Positions 42,655 through 50,756 of a DNA stretch of 61,113 nucleotides are shown here, piece after piece (the first letter of the stretch is position 1; each line of letters begins with the position of its first letter). The stretch lies in the NCBI RefSeq assembly GCF_025060375.1, contig NZ_JANXCG010000027.1:1-61113 (forward strand). Direction: 5' to 3'. The translations under genes and the position numbers were made by a program. The notes beneath the pieces were generated by a model. That model was not told where the DNA came from, did no database searches, and saw nothing but the letters and a program-made list of their open reading frames with translations. Source of the DNA: Meiothermus sp. Lineage in GTDB: Bacteria; Deinococcota; Deinococci; Deinococcales; Thermaceae.

Positions 42655-43691
42655 CGTCTTCCCACCTGCAGCAGGATCAGCCCAGCTAGGCCGTACAGGA
42701 GGTTGGGCCCCCAGGCGGCCAGGACGGGGGGGATTACACCCTGCTCGCCCATGATGCGGCCTACGCTCCAGGTGGCGTAGTAGATGAAGGTGAGCACCAC
42801 CACCCCCAGCATCCCCAGGCTGCGGCTGCCCCCCAGGAGGAAGAAGGCCAGGCCTACTGCGAAAAGGGCAAATGCGTAAACCGCCGCGGGCTCGGCCCAT
42901 TTGCGTTGCAAGGCGGTCATCTCGGCATGGTAGGGTAGGCCCTGGGCCTTGTACTGGGCGATGCGCTGACGTAGCTCGGCCACGCTCAGACTGAAAAGCC
43001 CGCCAGGGGGCTCGAGGGAGAGTTCCACCAGCGGCACCACCGCCCGCTCAAACTGGGCCACCGTGCGGGGCCGTGCACCGCCGTAGGTTACCCGGAGGCC
43101 CTCGCTAAGGATTAGTGCTCCCTCCTCAAACCGGCCCTGGGCGGCCACCAGCACTTCCTCTGCAGTGATGACCCGCACCTCCCCAATGCTGCTCTCGTGC
43201 ACCTGCCCTACGTAGACGATGCGCCCGTAGGCGTCCACCAGTCTTGTGCCGGGCTGGAGCAGTGCCCTGGGTTTTTGCAAGACTGCCTGCCGGAGAATGT
43301 TCTGCCCTTGCTGGAGGCTCCGCGGCACCAGGCTGTCGGCGGCTAGAAGGCAGAGGGCGAAGAGAAGGGTGCCGAGGAGCAGCAGGGGAAAAAGCACCCT
43401 TACCTTGGAGATGCCTCCGGCCAGCAGGGCCTTGAGTTCCGACTCCTCCCCCATGCGAGAAAGGACCAGCAAAAGGGCAAAGAGGAAGGCCAAGGGCATT
43501 CCCCGCACCAAAGCCTCGGGTACCCGGAAGGCTAGGTATTGGCTGACCACCAAGGGGTCGGCCCCGCGCGCCAGCAAGGGGGCCAGCACCTCGTAAAGCG
43601 CCCCGCCCAGCAGGGCCAGGACCACCACCGCCAGGGCTCCTAAAAGCGAGGCCCCCACCTCCCGCGTTAGGTAGCGGTCTAAAGTACTCAT
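42651..43691 (-). CDS. LptF/LptG family permease
   Basis: 346 residues, YjgP/YjgQ family: three N-terminal helices, a periplasmic beta-jellyroll (about 145-250) and three C-terminal helices. It has the family's 'LFALLLVLSRMGEESELKALLAGGIS' region (shown here only as MGEESELKALLAGG, about residue 90), which contacts the ATPase LptB. Start at ATG 43691 overlaps the stop of the upstream permease by 4 bases. It supplies half of an ABC exporter; the ATPase is not in this operon. Confidence 0.9.
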   Translation of the reverse strand: MSTLDRYLTREVGASLLGALAVVVLALLGGALYEVLAPLLARGADPLVVSQYLAFRVPEALVRGMPLAFLFALLLVLSRMGEESELKALLAGGISKVRVLFPLLLLGTLLFALCLLAADSLVPRSLQQGQNILRQAVLQKPRALLQPGTRLVDAYGRIVYVGQVHESSIGEVRVITAEEVLVAAQGRFEEGALILSEGLRVTYGGARPRTVAQFERAVVPLVELSLEPPGGLFSLSVAELRQRIAQYKAQGLPYHAEMTALQRKWAEPAAVYAFALFAVGLAFFLLGGSRSLGMLGVVVLTFIYYATWSVGRIMGEQGVIPPVLAAWGPNLLYGLAGLILLQVGRR

Positions 43692-44704
43692 CGGGCCAGC
43701 CTCCAAGTGCCCAGAAGGGCCAGCCCCCCATAGACCAGATTGGGAAGCCAGGCTCCGTAGGCGCTCCACAGGTCAAAACGGGCGAGCTGGGCTGAAAAGG
43801 TAAACAGGGTCCAGTAGCCGAAGATGAGCCCCACCACGGCGATAAAGGCCCAGGCCGCTTCCCGCAACGAAAGGCCGATGACCGCCGCTAGCCATGCCAG
43901 GACCACCGTACCCACCGCGTTGGCGTAGCGGCGAGCCAGGGGAAAGGCCGCAGCGGGGTCGGCCCGGGCAACAGCGGAAAGCTCGGGTAGCCGCATGGCC
44001 TCGTAGGAAACCCCCTTGGGTTGCACCCCTACCGGAAAGGGCAGGGGGTGGCTGGATTCCAGGTGGATCCGGCCGCTGGGGTCTACGCGATAGGCGTTCT
44101 CCAGCCGCCAAGCCCCGTTGACCCAGCTCCCAAGCTCCGCGCTCCAGATGGAGCCGTCGGGCTCCACCACCCGCAGCCCCTCCAGCCTCGAGCCCTCCTG
44201 CCCCTGGGGGTTTGGGTAGATGCGCTGGGCATAGTAGACCCCAAGTCCTTGGGGGGCATAGGTGCGGTCGGTAAGGACACCAGAGGGCTCAGAGCCGTAG
44301 TAAATCTTGTATTGAAGTGCCTCGAAGCGCTCTTGGGCGATGGGCTTAATCCAACCTTCGTTCAGAAAGACCACCCCGCCTACCAGTGCAGACAGCAGCA
44401 GCACCGGAGCAATAAAACGGATGGGGGGTACGCCAGCCGCGTAGGCGGCCTTGAGCTCGGACTGGCGAATCCAGCGGGCTAGGGCCACCAACAGGGCAAA
44501 CACCAGGCCCAAGGGCAACGCGATGCCCAGCGTGTGGGGGACCCGGTAGGCCACCAGCGTGGCAATTTCGCTGACAGGGGTGCGGGCCCTGAGAAAAGCT
44601 CCCGACAGGGAGGAGAGCAGGTCAAAGGTGATTAGACCTACAAAGAGGAGCACGCCCAGCAGGTATAGGGAAAGCGTTTCGCGCAGCAGGTAGCGGGGCA
44701 GCAT
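43688..44704 (-). CDS. LptF/LptG family permease, first gene of the operon
   Basis: 338 residues with the same layout as the next gene: helices at about 10-35, 50-75 and 85-110, a periplasmic domain (about 125-235) and three C-terminal helices. The cytoplasmic contact 'ARWIRQSELKAAYAAGV' (about 80) is clear. Two different permeases fit an LptF+LptG heterodimer. Start: ATG 44704; an in-frame TTG at 44710 sits exactly 6 bases after the -10 TATACT (44717-44722), so leaderless initiation at TTG is possible. Confidence 0.9.
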   Translation of the reverse strand: MLPRYLLRETLSLYLLGVLLFVGLITFDLLSSLSGAFLRARTPVSEIATLVAYRVPHTLGIALPLGLVFALLVALARWIRQSELKAAYAAGVPPIRFIAPVLLLSALVGGVVFLNEGWIKPIAQERFEALQYKIYYGSEPSGVLTDRTYAPQGLGVYYAQRIYPNPQGQEGSRLEGLRVVEPDGSIWSAELGSWVNGAWRLENAYRVDPSGRIHLESSHPLPFPVGVQPKGVSYEAMRLPELSAVARADPAAAFPLARRYANAVGTVVLAWLAAVIGLSLREAAWAFIAVVGLIFGYWTLFTFSAQLARFDLWSAYGAWLPNLVYGGLALLGTWRLAR

Positions 44705-44716
44705 TTCCAAAAGCGA

Positions 44717-44722
44717 AGTATA
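44717..44722 (-). promoter_or_regulatory. Promoter -10 of the lpt-like operon (TATACT)
   Basis: TATACT on the minus strand, 12 bases before ATG 44704 and 6 before TTG 44710. It lies 35 bases after the terminator tail of the SRP RNA gene. Confidence 0.5.
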
Positions 44723-44756
44723 AGCTCCCCTTGGGTGAGAAGCTCCCCATTTGGAC

Positions 44757-44866
44757 AAAAGGGCGCCCTCGGCTTCCTGACGGCACCCGCTCCGTGGCGC
44801 TTAGGGCTGCTGCCTTCCGGCCCTGACCCGGTTCACGCTGGTGCGCTGCGTCAGACCGAGGACGCA
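44757..44866 (-). ncRNA. ffs: Signal recognition particle RNA (4.5S type)
   Basis: On the minus strand the conserved domain IV tip reads GGTCAGGGCCGGAAGGCAGC followed by AGCC, with the GGAA tetraloop and the bulge that bind Ffh. The two ends (GCGTCCTCGGTCTGACG and CGTCAGGAAGCCGAGGGCGC) pair to form the long hairpin, and TTTT follows at 44760-44757. TATCCT (44873-44878), with TGC before it, is a fitting -10. The RNA is about 105 bases, the small bacterial form. Ends are estimated to within a few bases. Confidence 0.93.
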
Positions 44867-44909
44867 AGCTCAAGGATAGCACAAGCCCAAACCCCTGCAA
44901 GGGGCTTCG

Positions 44910-44915
44910 TATAAT
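44910..44915 (+). promoter_or_regulatory. Leaderless-type promoter of the ABC transporter (-10 TATAAT)
   Basis: A perfect TATAAT, 7 bases, then ATG 44923. Diverges from the SRP RNA promoter 32 bases away. Confidence 0.65.
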
Positions 44916-44922
44916 CACACCC

Positions 44923-45843
44923 ATGGGAGCCCCCGCGGCGAGCAGTTCGGGCGCGGCCCTTGAGGCCATCCAATTGAGCAAGCGCTATGGCCGGAAGCCT
45001 GTTTTGGAGGGCATTACCTTTGCCGTGCAGCCTGGTGAGGTCTACGCTCTGGCTGGCCCCAACGGTTCGGGAAAGACCACCCTAATCCGTCTCCTGACAG
45101 GGTTAGCCTTTCCCACCTCAGGGGTGGTGCGGATGCTGGGCCAGGACATTTACAACGGGGGGTATGCGGTCCGGCGGGTTTTGGGGGCAGTGGTGGAGGC
45201 TCCCGCAGCCTTTTACCCCCACCTTAGCGGCCGGCAAAACCTGGAGATGGTGGCCTTCCTGACCGGGATGTCCAGGCCTGAGGCCCGCATTCGGGAGGTG
45301 CTGGCCAAATTGGAGCTGCTGGCGGTGGCCGACCAGCCGGTGCGCACCTACTCCTTAGGCCAGCGTCAGCGCTTGGGGCTGGCCTCGGCCATTCTGCACG
45401 AGCCTCAGGTGCTTATTCTGGATGAGCCCACCAGCGGTCTTGACCCGCAGGGCATAGGGAGGGTGCACGAAATTCTGGCCGAGCTGGCCTGGAAGGGTGT
45501 GGCGGTGCTCCTTTCCACCCACCACCTTCGGGAGGTGTCGGTCTACGCCGATAGGGTGGGTATCCTGGGGGGCGGGCGGCTTCTGGAAGAGGTGAGGTTG
45601 GGGGCGCGGGGTGAGACCTACCGCCTCCGGGTGGACGACCCGGCCAGGGCTGCGGCTTTTCTCAAGACTGTGCCGGGGGTGCGGAACGTGAGCCTGAGGG
45701 ATGTGAACGTTGTTTTTGAGGGCTCCCCCAACCTGGCGTTGGCCGCGCTGGTCCGGGAGAACTTCCAGGTGCGTTTCTTGGAACCCGACTACTTTGACCT
45801 CTACGAATACTATCGAGAAAGGGTGAAGCGTGCGTCTGGTTAG
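44923..45843 (+). CDS. ABC transporter ATP-binding protein
   Basis: 306 residues. Walker A GPNGSGKTT (about residue 46), signature 'YSLGQRQRL' (about 145), Walker B VLILDEPTSGLD (about 165) and the H-loop STHH (about 199). It is of the DrrA/CcmA-like class that works with ABC-2 permeases, and the next gene is such a permease. The substrate cannot be told. It is not a likely LptB: it diverges from the lpt operon and has its own permease. Confidence 0.93.
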   Translation: MGAPAASSSGAALEAIQLSKRYGRKPVLEGITFAVQPGEVYALAGPNGSGKTTLIRLLTGLAFPTSGVVRMLGQDIYNGGYAVRRVLGAVVEAPAAFYPHLSGRQNLEMVAFLTGMSRPEARIREVLAKLELLAVADQPVRTYSLGQRQRLGLASAILHEPQVLILDEPTSGLDPQGIGRVHEILAELAWKGVAVLLSTHHLREVSVYADRVGILGGGRLLEEVRLGARGETYRLRVDDPARAAAFLKTVPGVRNVSLRDVNVVFEGSPNLALAALVRENFQVRFLEPDYFDLYEYYRERVKRASG

Positions 45844-45872
45844 ACTCAGCCTGGAGGGAAGAGGGAGGCGGC

Positions 45873-46646
45873 GTGCTTAGGGTCTTGGTCTGGGAGTTTG
45901 GCAAGCTGGTGCGGCTGCGCTCGGTGCAGATTGGCCTCCTGGCGGCTTTTTTGCTGCCCTTCTTGTGGGCCTTTGCCCCGGGTTTGCGGGCTCAGTACCG
46001 GATTGAGCTGGTCTCAGGCTGGCAGGTGCCTGCCTTTGCCCTCTTTACCGGCATGGACTTCCTCTTTCCTTTTCTCACCGCCATGGCTGCGGCGGAGGTG
46101 CTGGGTTCGGAGGTCTCCATGGGCACCCTAAAGTCGGTGCTGCTGCGCCCCAGCCCCAGAAGCCGTCTGCTGGGGGCCAAGCTGGTGGTGGTGCTCACCT
46201 ACCCCTTCCTCCTCCTGGGGGTCAGCCTGTTGGGCTCGCTTTTGGCAGGCCTTCCCTTTGGCCTGGGCAGCTTTCTCGGAGGTACTGGCCTGGGGCCGGG
46301 TAGCTTTGCGGGCACAGGGGAGCCCCTCACCCCCGGGGCCGCTCTCTCGGAGGTCCTTCGGGCCCATGCCCTAGCCGGGGTGGTGCTCTGGCCGCTGTCG
46401 GCCCTGGCGCTTCTGTACGCGGTGATTTTCCTGAGCACCACCGCGGCGGCCCTGGCGGCGGTCTCCACCCTGCTGCTCATGCGGTTGCTGGTGGCCTTTC
46501 CGGCCCTGCAGCCTTTCTTGCTCACCAGTTACCTTGACCTCTACGTGCGCTCGGAGGCGGTTTCCCTGGGGTTGCCGTTGCTCTTCATCTACACCCTTGG
46601 ATTTTCCGCGTTGGCGCTCCTTATCTTCGAGCGAAAGGACGTTTGA
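45873..46646 (+). CDS. ABC-2 type permease
   Basis: 257 residues, GTG start after GAGGGAGG. Six hydrophobic segments, with the cytosolic 'EVSMGTLKSVLLRPSPRSRLLGAK' block (near residue 90; only EVSMGTLKSVLLRP quoted as the key part) typical of ABC-2 membrane partners. It follows the ATPase by 29 bases and completes that transporter. Confidence 0.88.
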   Translation: MLRVLVWEFGKLVRLRSVQIGLLAAFLLPFLWAFAPGLRAQYRIELVSGWQVPAFALFTGMDFLFPFLTAMAAAEVLGSEVSMGTLKSVLLRPSPRSRLLGAKLVVVLTYPFLLLGVSLLGSLLAGLPFGLGSFLGGTGLGPGSFAGTGEPLTPGAALSEVLRAHALAGVVLWPLSALALLYAVIFLSTTAAALAAVSTLLLMRLLVAFPALQPFLLTSYLDLYVRSEAVSLGLPLLFIYTLGFSALALLIFERKDV

Positions 46647-46667
46647 GGCCTCCGGCTTCCGATGGTT

Positions 46668-46673
46668 TAGGCT
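46668..46673 (+). promoter_or_regulatory. Leaderless-type promoter of moaC (-10 TAGGCT)
   Basis: TAGGCT, 6 bases, then ATG 46680. Confidence 0.55.
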
Positions 46674-46679
46674 TAGGGT

Positions 46680-47153
46680 ATGGGTAAGTTGACCCACTTT
46701 GAGGACGGCAAGCCGCGCATGGTAGACGTGAGCGAGAAGGTCGCCACCCTACGGGTGGCCACGGCCGAGGCTATGGTCTTGCTCACCCCAGAAGCGGTGG
46801 AGGCCTTGCAGGAGGGGGGAGTGGGGAAGGGCGACCCCCTGAGCGTGGCCCAGCTCGCGGGCATCATGGCGGCGAAAAGGACCGGTGAGCTCATCCCTCT
46901 ATGCCACCCCCTGCCTATTACCGGTGTGGAGGTGCGGCTTTGGTTTGAGCCCCAGGAAGCCCGGGTTCGTATTGTGGCCACCGTCAAGACCAAGGCCGAG
47001 ACCGGGGTGGAGATGGAGGCCCTCACGGCCTGCGCAGTGGCTGCCCTCACCGTTTACGACATGCTCAAAGCGGCGAGCAAGGGCCTGGAGATTACCGGTC
47101 TGCGCCTGCTGCACAAGTCGGGGGGCAGGTCGGGGGAGTGGAAGCGGGAATGA
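46680..47153 (+). CDS. moaC: Cyclic pyranopterin monophosphate synthase MoaC
   Basis: 157 residues. The conserved '[20 protein letters not shown]' (about 61) and '[21 protein letters not shown]' region, with [13 protein letters not shown] as the key part (about 105), plus 'TVYDMLKA' are all present. With MoaA it makes the first pterin intermediate of molybdenum cofactor. No other moa gene is adjacent. In the 130 bases after it a GC-rich hairpin forms (TGGACC..GGGCC with GGCCCGGTCCA, about 47173-47206) without a T-run. Confidence 0.96.
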   Translation: MGKLTHFEDGKPRMVDVSEKVATLRVATAEAMVLLTPEAVEALQEGGVGKGDPLSVAQLAGIMAAKRTGELIPLCHPLPITGVEVRLWFEPQEARVRIVATVKTKAETGVEMEALTACAVAALTVYDMLKAASKGLEITGLRLLHKSGGRSGEWKRE

Positions 47154-47294
47154 GGGTGCCCACTGCTGGACCTGGGCCTTCGTAAGGGGGCCCGGTCCAC
47201 AGCCGACCGAGAAGGGCTGGGGTGGTGGCTTGGAGGCCCTGCCGTGACATATGCCCCTCTTGGCCGGGTGTACCCTTAGCTCGAGGTGGTCCCT

Positions 47295-47729
47295 ATGCTG
47301 GTTAGGGAATTTATGACCCCCAACCCCCAGGTGGTTGGCCCAGATGTGCCGGTGCCCGAAGCGGCCAGGATGATGAAGCAGGGGGGATTCCGCCGCTTGC
47401 CGGTGGTGAAGGACGGGCGGCTGGTGGGCATTGTTACCGACCGCGATCTCAAGGAGGCCATGCCTTCCGACGCCAGTTCGCTTTCCATCTGGGAGCTCAA
47501 CTACCTGATCTCCAAACTCCCTGTGGGTGAGGTCATGAGCAAGGATCCCATTACCATTGGGGAGAACATGCCGCTTCAAGCCGCCGCCAAGCTGATGCTC
47601 GAGCACAAGATTGGGGGCCTCCCAGTGGTTCAGGAGGGTCGGTTGGTGGGCATTGTCACGGTTTCGGATGTGCTCAGGGCCTACCTCGAGCGCGAGGCAG
47701 AGCTGCTGGTGGGGGCAGAGAGCGGCTAG
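47295..47729 (+). CDS. CBS-domain pair protein
   Basis: 144 residues, two CBS domains (about 5-62 and 76-134), each with 'RRLPVVKDGRLVGIVT' or 'GGLPVVQEGRLVGIVT'. Such stand-alone pairs bind adenine nucleotides and act as energy or NAD sensors. Start at ATG 47295 behind GAGGTGG; an in-frame GTG at 47286 overlaps that site. It converges on polX through a shared CTAG. Confidence 0.9.
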   Translation: MLVREFMTPNPQVVGPDVPVPEAARMMKQGGFRRLPVVKDGRLVGIVTDRDLKEAMPSDASSLSIWELNYLISKLPVGEVMSKDPITIGENMPLQAAAKLMLEHKIGGLPVVQEGRLVGIVTVSDVLRAYLEREAELLVGAESG

Positions 47730-49336
47730 GGCCCTTTCTTCAGCCCAATGAGCCGCTCGGCGGGCCAGGTGTTGACGATGCGCTCTGGGCGAAGGCCAGC
47801 TTTTTGGGCGAAGAGCAGCCCATACTGAAGGTCCGAGATCCCTTCCGGGCTGTGGGCGTCTGGTCCAAGGGAAAAGTAGAGGCGCTCGCGCCAGGCCAGC
47901 ATGGCCCGCCAGTCCAGCTCGAGGCGGTGGGGGTTGCAGTTGAACTCCACCGCCTTTTGGTTCCGCTCGGCCCGCTCCAAGACCCTTTCCCAGTCGGCCT
48001 GGGCCCCCTTGCGGCGCAGGAGGAGCCGGCCGCTGGGGTGGCCCAGGATGCTCAGGTAGGGGTTGTCCAAGGCCCTCAGAAGCCGCTCGGTCTGCTCCCT
48101 CGGGTCCAGGGAGAGCCCGCTGTGCAGGCTGCCCACCACCACTTCAAATTGGGCCAGGAGTTCCTCGGGGTAGTCCAGCGACCCGTCCGGCAGGATGTCC
48201 GACTCAATGCCCTTGAGGATGCGGAAAGGGGAGAGCTCCGCGTTGAGCCGGTCTATCTCCGCCCACTGCCGGCGTACCTCCGCCTCCTGAAGCCCCCCTG
48301 CGTAGGCCGCGCTCCTCGAGTGGTCGCAGACCACCATGTAGGCGTAGCCCTGGGCTATGGCTGCTTCGGCCATCTGGCGCAGGGAGGCGGCCCCGTCGGA
48401 GTAGGTGGTGTGGAGGTGAATTAGACCCTTCAGGGCCTCAGGCCGCAGGGGGTCCTCGGGTGGGGCTAGGCCGATGTGCTCCTGCTCCCTCCAGTAGGCC
48501 GGGATGTAGGGCAAGCCCAGCCTAAGAAAAACCTCCTCCTCTGTAGCGCAGCCTTGGGGGATGGAGCCCAGGGCGGAAACCCACTCCCTGGAGCCAGTGG
48601 CCGCCACCCAGACCGAGCCAAAAGCGGCCGTCTCGGCGCAGAAAACCCGCAGGGGCAAACCCTCTACCTGGCCCAGCAGGAGGCTGCCCTGAACCTCCCG
48701 CACGTGGTGTCCAAGGGCCTTCCGCACTGCTTCCGGTGAGCCCTCCACCACCAGGTCTAGGTTGCCCACCGTCTCCAGGCCGCGCCGGACGCTCCCGGCG
48801 ACCTCTGCCCTTAGACCCGCGCTCTGTAGGTCGGTCAGGAGCAGCCGCCCCACCTCCAGCCCCACCGGGAGGAGCACCCGGCGGAGGCCCTGCAGGGCGT
48901 AGCGGGCCGCCTCCAGGAGGTTGGCCTCGCTTTTGGCCCCAAAGCCCGGAAGGGCCCGTAGACGTCCCTCCTCGGCAAAGCGCACCAGTTCCTCCAGACT
49001 TTCCACCCCGCTCTCCCAGAGGGCTCGGATGCGTTTTGGGCCAAGCCCCTGGACCCGGAAGAGCTCCAGCACCCCTGGGGGGATCCGGCCTTCCAGTTCG
49101 GCCAGGTAGGGAAACTCCTGGGTCTCCACGATTTCTTTGAGCAATGGGGCCAGGCCCGGCCCAACCCCCTTCACCCCTCGAAAGCCTTGGGCGGCCAGCT
49201 CGCTGAGGTCGCCCTCGAGCCGCTCCAGGCTGCGGGCGGCCGCCCGGTAGGCCCGGGCGCGGTACTCCCCCTCCCCCAGCACCTCTATCAGGTCGGCGGC
49301 ATACTCGAGCAACCCGGCCAGCTCCTTGCGGGTCAT
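47726..49336 (-). CDS. PolX-like DNA polymerase/PHP protein with altered polymerase site
   Basis: 536 residues. The N-terminal part (about 1-300) has the helix-hairpin-helix repeats ('GVKGVGPGLAPLLKE', 'QGLGPKRIRALWE', 'LPGFGAKSEANLLEA') and palm of PolX. The catalytic motif after GSVRRG reads VGNLDLV instead of a D-x-D, and the third carboxylate position (DLR in active enzymes) is PLR near residue 228. The C-terminal PHP domain (about 305-536) keeps its metal ligands: HLHTTYSDG, CDHS, ESD, SLHSG, LGHPSG, CNP and GPDAHS. So nuclease function is likely and polymerase function doubtful. It overlaps the upstream gene by ATGA. Confidence 0.88.
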   Translation of the reverse strand: MTRKELAGLLEYAADLIEVLGEGEYRARAYRAAARSLERLEGDLSELAAQGFRGVKGVGPGLAPLLKEIVETQEFPYLAELEGRIPPGVLELFRVQGLGPKRIRALWESGVESLEELVRFAEEGRLRALPGFGAKSEANLLEAARYALQGLRRVLLPVGLEVGRLLLTDLQSAGLRAEVAGSVRRGLETVGNLDLVVEGSPEAVRKALGHHVREVQGSLLLGQVEGLPLRVFCAETAAFGSVWVAATGSREWVSALGSIPQGCATEEEVFLRLGLPYIPAYWREQEHIGLAPPEDPLRPEALKGLIHLHTTYSDGAASLRQMAEAAIAQGYAYMVVCDHSRSAAYAGGLQEAEVRRQWAEIDRLNAELSPFRILKGIESDILPDGSLDYPEELLAQFEVVVGSLHSGLSLDPREQTERLLRALDNPYLSILGHPSGRLLLRRKGAQADWERVLERAERNQKAVEFNCNPHRLELDWRAMLAWRERLYFSLGPDAHSPEGISDLQYGLLFAQKAGLRPERIVNTWPAERLIGLKKGP

Positions 49337-50130
49337 AGGTCCTCCAGTGGATAGACCACAGGGCGCCCCTCCTTGAACACCACCGCTTCACGGTAGCCCA
49401 CCCCTCGGAGCAGGGCCACAGCCTCGGCGAAGCGATGGGCCACATCCTCCGGGCGGTGCGCATCGGAGCCCAGCACCACCGGAATACCCATGGCCCGGGC
49501 CTGCGCCAGGAGTTCGGGGCTGGGGTAGATTTCGCCGGCTCTCTTGCGCCAGCCCGCGGTGTTCACGTCCAGGGCCAACCCCTCCCCAGCGATGGCCTCC
49601 AGGGCCTCCTGGGCCAGGTCGGCGTAGCCCTCGGGGGGGCGGTGGCCCATCACTTTGGGCAGGTCAAGGTGGCCGATGGCGTGGAAGAGCCTGCTTCGGG
49701 CGGCCTGGGCTACCAGCCCGAAGTAGACGCGGTAGACCTCCCGCAGGTCCCGCTCCTCAAACTCATCCGCATAGCGTGGGTTGTCCAGAGGCCAGGCCCC
49801 GATGTAGTGAACCGAGCCGATAAGGTAGTCGTACCCGTATTGGGCCCGCAGCCGCCGCACGAAGTACTCGGTGCCGGGATGGAAGTCAGCCTCTAGCCCA
49901 ATCCCCACGTAAAGGCCATCCGCTTCATTTCGAAGCCGCTCGAGCGTCGCGTGGTAGAAGGGTAGCTCCGCTAGCTCCATGCGCACCTCCGGATCAAACC
50001 AGGGGGGCATGGGGCTGTGGTCGGTGAAGACCAGGCCTCTAAGCCCTGCCTGCCGTGCGGCTTGCAGGTACTCGGCGGGGCTGCCCACCGCGTGCTTGCA
50101 CAGAGGGGTGTGGATGTGGCTGTCGTACAT
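49333..50130 (-). CDS. PHP-type histidinol-phosphatase family protein
   Basis: 265 residues, PHP fold. Ligands are visible in 'DSHIHTPLCKH' (about residue 3), 'FTDHSPMPP' (about 35), 'GLEADFHPG' (about 78), 'GSVHYIG' (about 106), 'IGHLDLPK' (about 153) and 'LGSDAHRPEDV' (about 220). HisK-type enzymes remove phosphate from histidinol phosphate in histidine synthesis. No other his gene is near, and the partner is a PolX-like protein, so a nucleic acid or sugar phosphate substrate is also possible. The ATG follows the previous stop by 7 bases. Confidence 0.87.
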   Translation of the reverse strand: MYDSHIHTPLCKHAVGSPAEYLQAARQAGLRGLVFTDHSPMPPWFDPEVRMELAELPFYHATLERLRNEADGLYVGIGLEADFHPGTEYFVRRLRAQYGYDYLIGSVHYIGAWPLDNPRYADEFEERDLREVYRVYFGLVAQAARSRLFHAIGHLDLPKVMGHRPPEGYADLAQEALEAIAGEGLALDVNTAGWRKRAGEIYPSPELLAQARAMGIPVVLGSDAHRPEDVAHRFAEAVALLRGVGYREAVVFKEGRPVVYPLEDL

Positions 50131-50137
50131 ACTTCGT

Positions 50138-50710
50138 TCAGTTCACCCGTACGGTCTGCCCCGCAGAGGTCCAGACCCGGACCCCCCGGCCCAGCAAGGC
50201 GCTGGCCTGCTCGGAGATGGCTTGGTCTAAGACCAGCTCGGCCTCCACCCGCTGGACCAGCGTGGGGGTTTCTGGGGGGGCCAGCCGGGGCTGTCGGTCC
50301 AGCACCGCATCGAGTTGCCAACGGCTGGCCCAAAGCCGCTTGAGGGCCCAGAGGGTGGCCTGGCTGCCCACCTCCAAGCCGAAGGGAGCCTCGTTCGCGT
50401 AACGAACCAGCAGCCGGGCTTCGGGGAGGGCCTTTCGTATCTCCTCGGCGCGTTCGGGAAGCAGGTAGGACTCCCGCAACAGCCGCTCCGCAAAAGCACA
50501 GGCCCGGGCCAGCTTTTCCTCGTCCAACCGGGCGCCGAAGACGCCCTCGAAGGCTCGCTGTATCTGCTCGGCCAGGTTACCCAGCTGGTAGAACTCCGCC
50601 TCCACCCCTACCAGCACCAGGGTGGGAGCCACAGCTAGGCCCGCCCTTTGCAGGGCCTGGAGCTGGGCTACCTCGCCCTCGGGAGGGGCTTGCTCGAGGG
50701 AGAAGATCAC
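50138..50710 (-). CDS. Small protein resembling the N-terminal part of PPDK/PEP synthase
   Basis: 190 residues from a GTG that lies 7 bases after TAGACT (50718-50723). 'RAGLAVAPTLVLVG' near residue 20 recalls the 'G.PVPPGFV' of pyruvate phosphate dikinase, and 'LLVRYANEAPFGLEVGSQAT' followed by 'LWALKRLWASRW' near residue 120 recalls its 'VRSSA...' and 'WAS' region. The domain is much shorter than the family's ATP-binding unit and the C-terminal catalytic domains are absent. It heads an operon with the two PHP proteins. Weak similarity judged by eye; the gene itself is convincing. Confidence 0.7.
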   Translation of the reverse strand: MIFSLEQAPPEGEVAQLQALQRAGLAVAPTLVLVGVEAEFYQLGNLAEQIQRAFEGVFGARLDEEKLARACAFAERLLRESYLLPERAEEIRKALPEARLLVRYANEAPFGLEVGSQATLWALKRLWASRWQLDAVLDRQPRLAPPETPTLVQRVEAELVLDQAISEQASALLGRGVRVWTSAGQTVRVN

Positions 50711-50717
50711 ACCGCCT

Positions 50718-50723
50718 AGTCTA
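50718..50723 (-). promoter_or_regulatory. Leaderless-type promoter of the PPDK-like/PHP operon (-10 TAGACT)
   Basis: TAGACT on the minus strand, 7 bases before GTG 50710. Confidence 0.55.
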
Positions 50724-50756
50724 CCGCCTGCGCAGGGTTTCCCCAAGCGGCCGGCT

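Noticed and set aside
44923-46646. The neighbouring ABC transporter as the missing LptB of the lpt-like operon
   Set aside because: It is on the other strand with its own promoter and ABC-2 permease, and its ATPase is longer than LptB, with a C-terminal extension typical of drug/antibiotic-type ABC-2 systems.
47173-47206. GC-rich hairpin after moaC as a rho-independent terminator
   Set aside because: The stem has a bulge, and no T-run follows on either strand.
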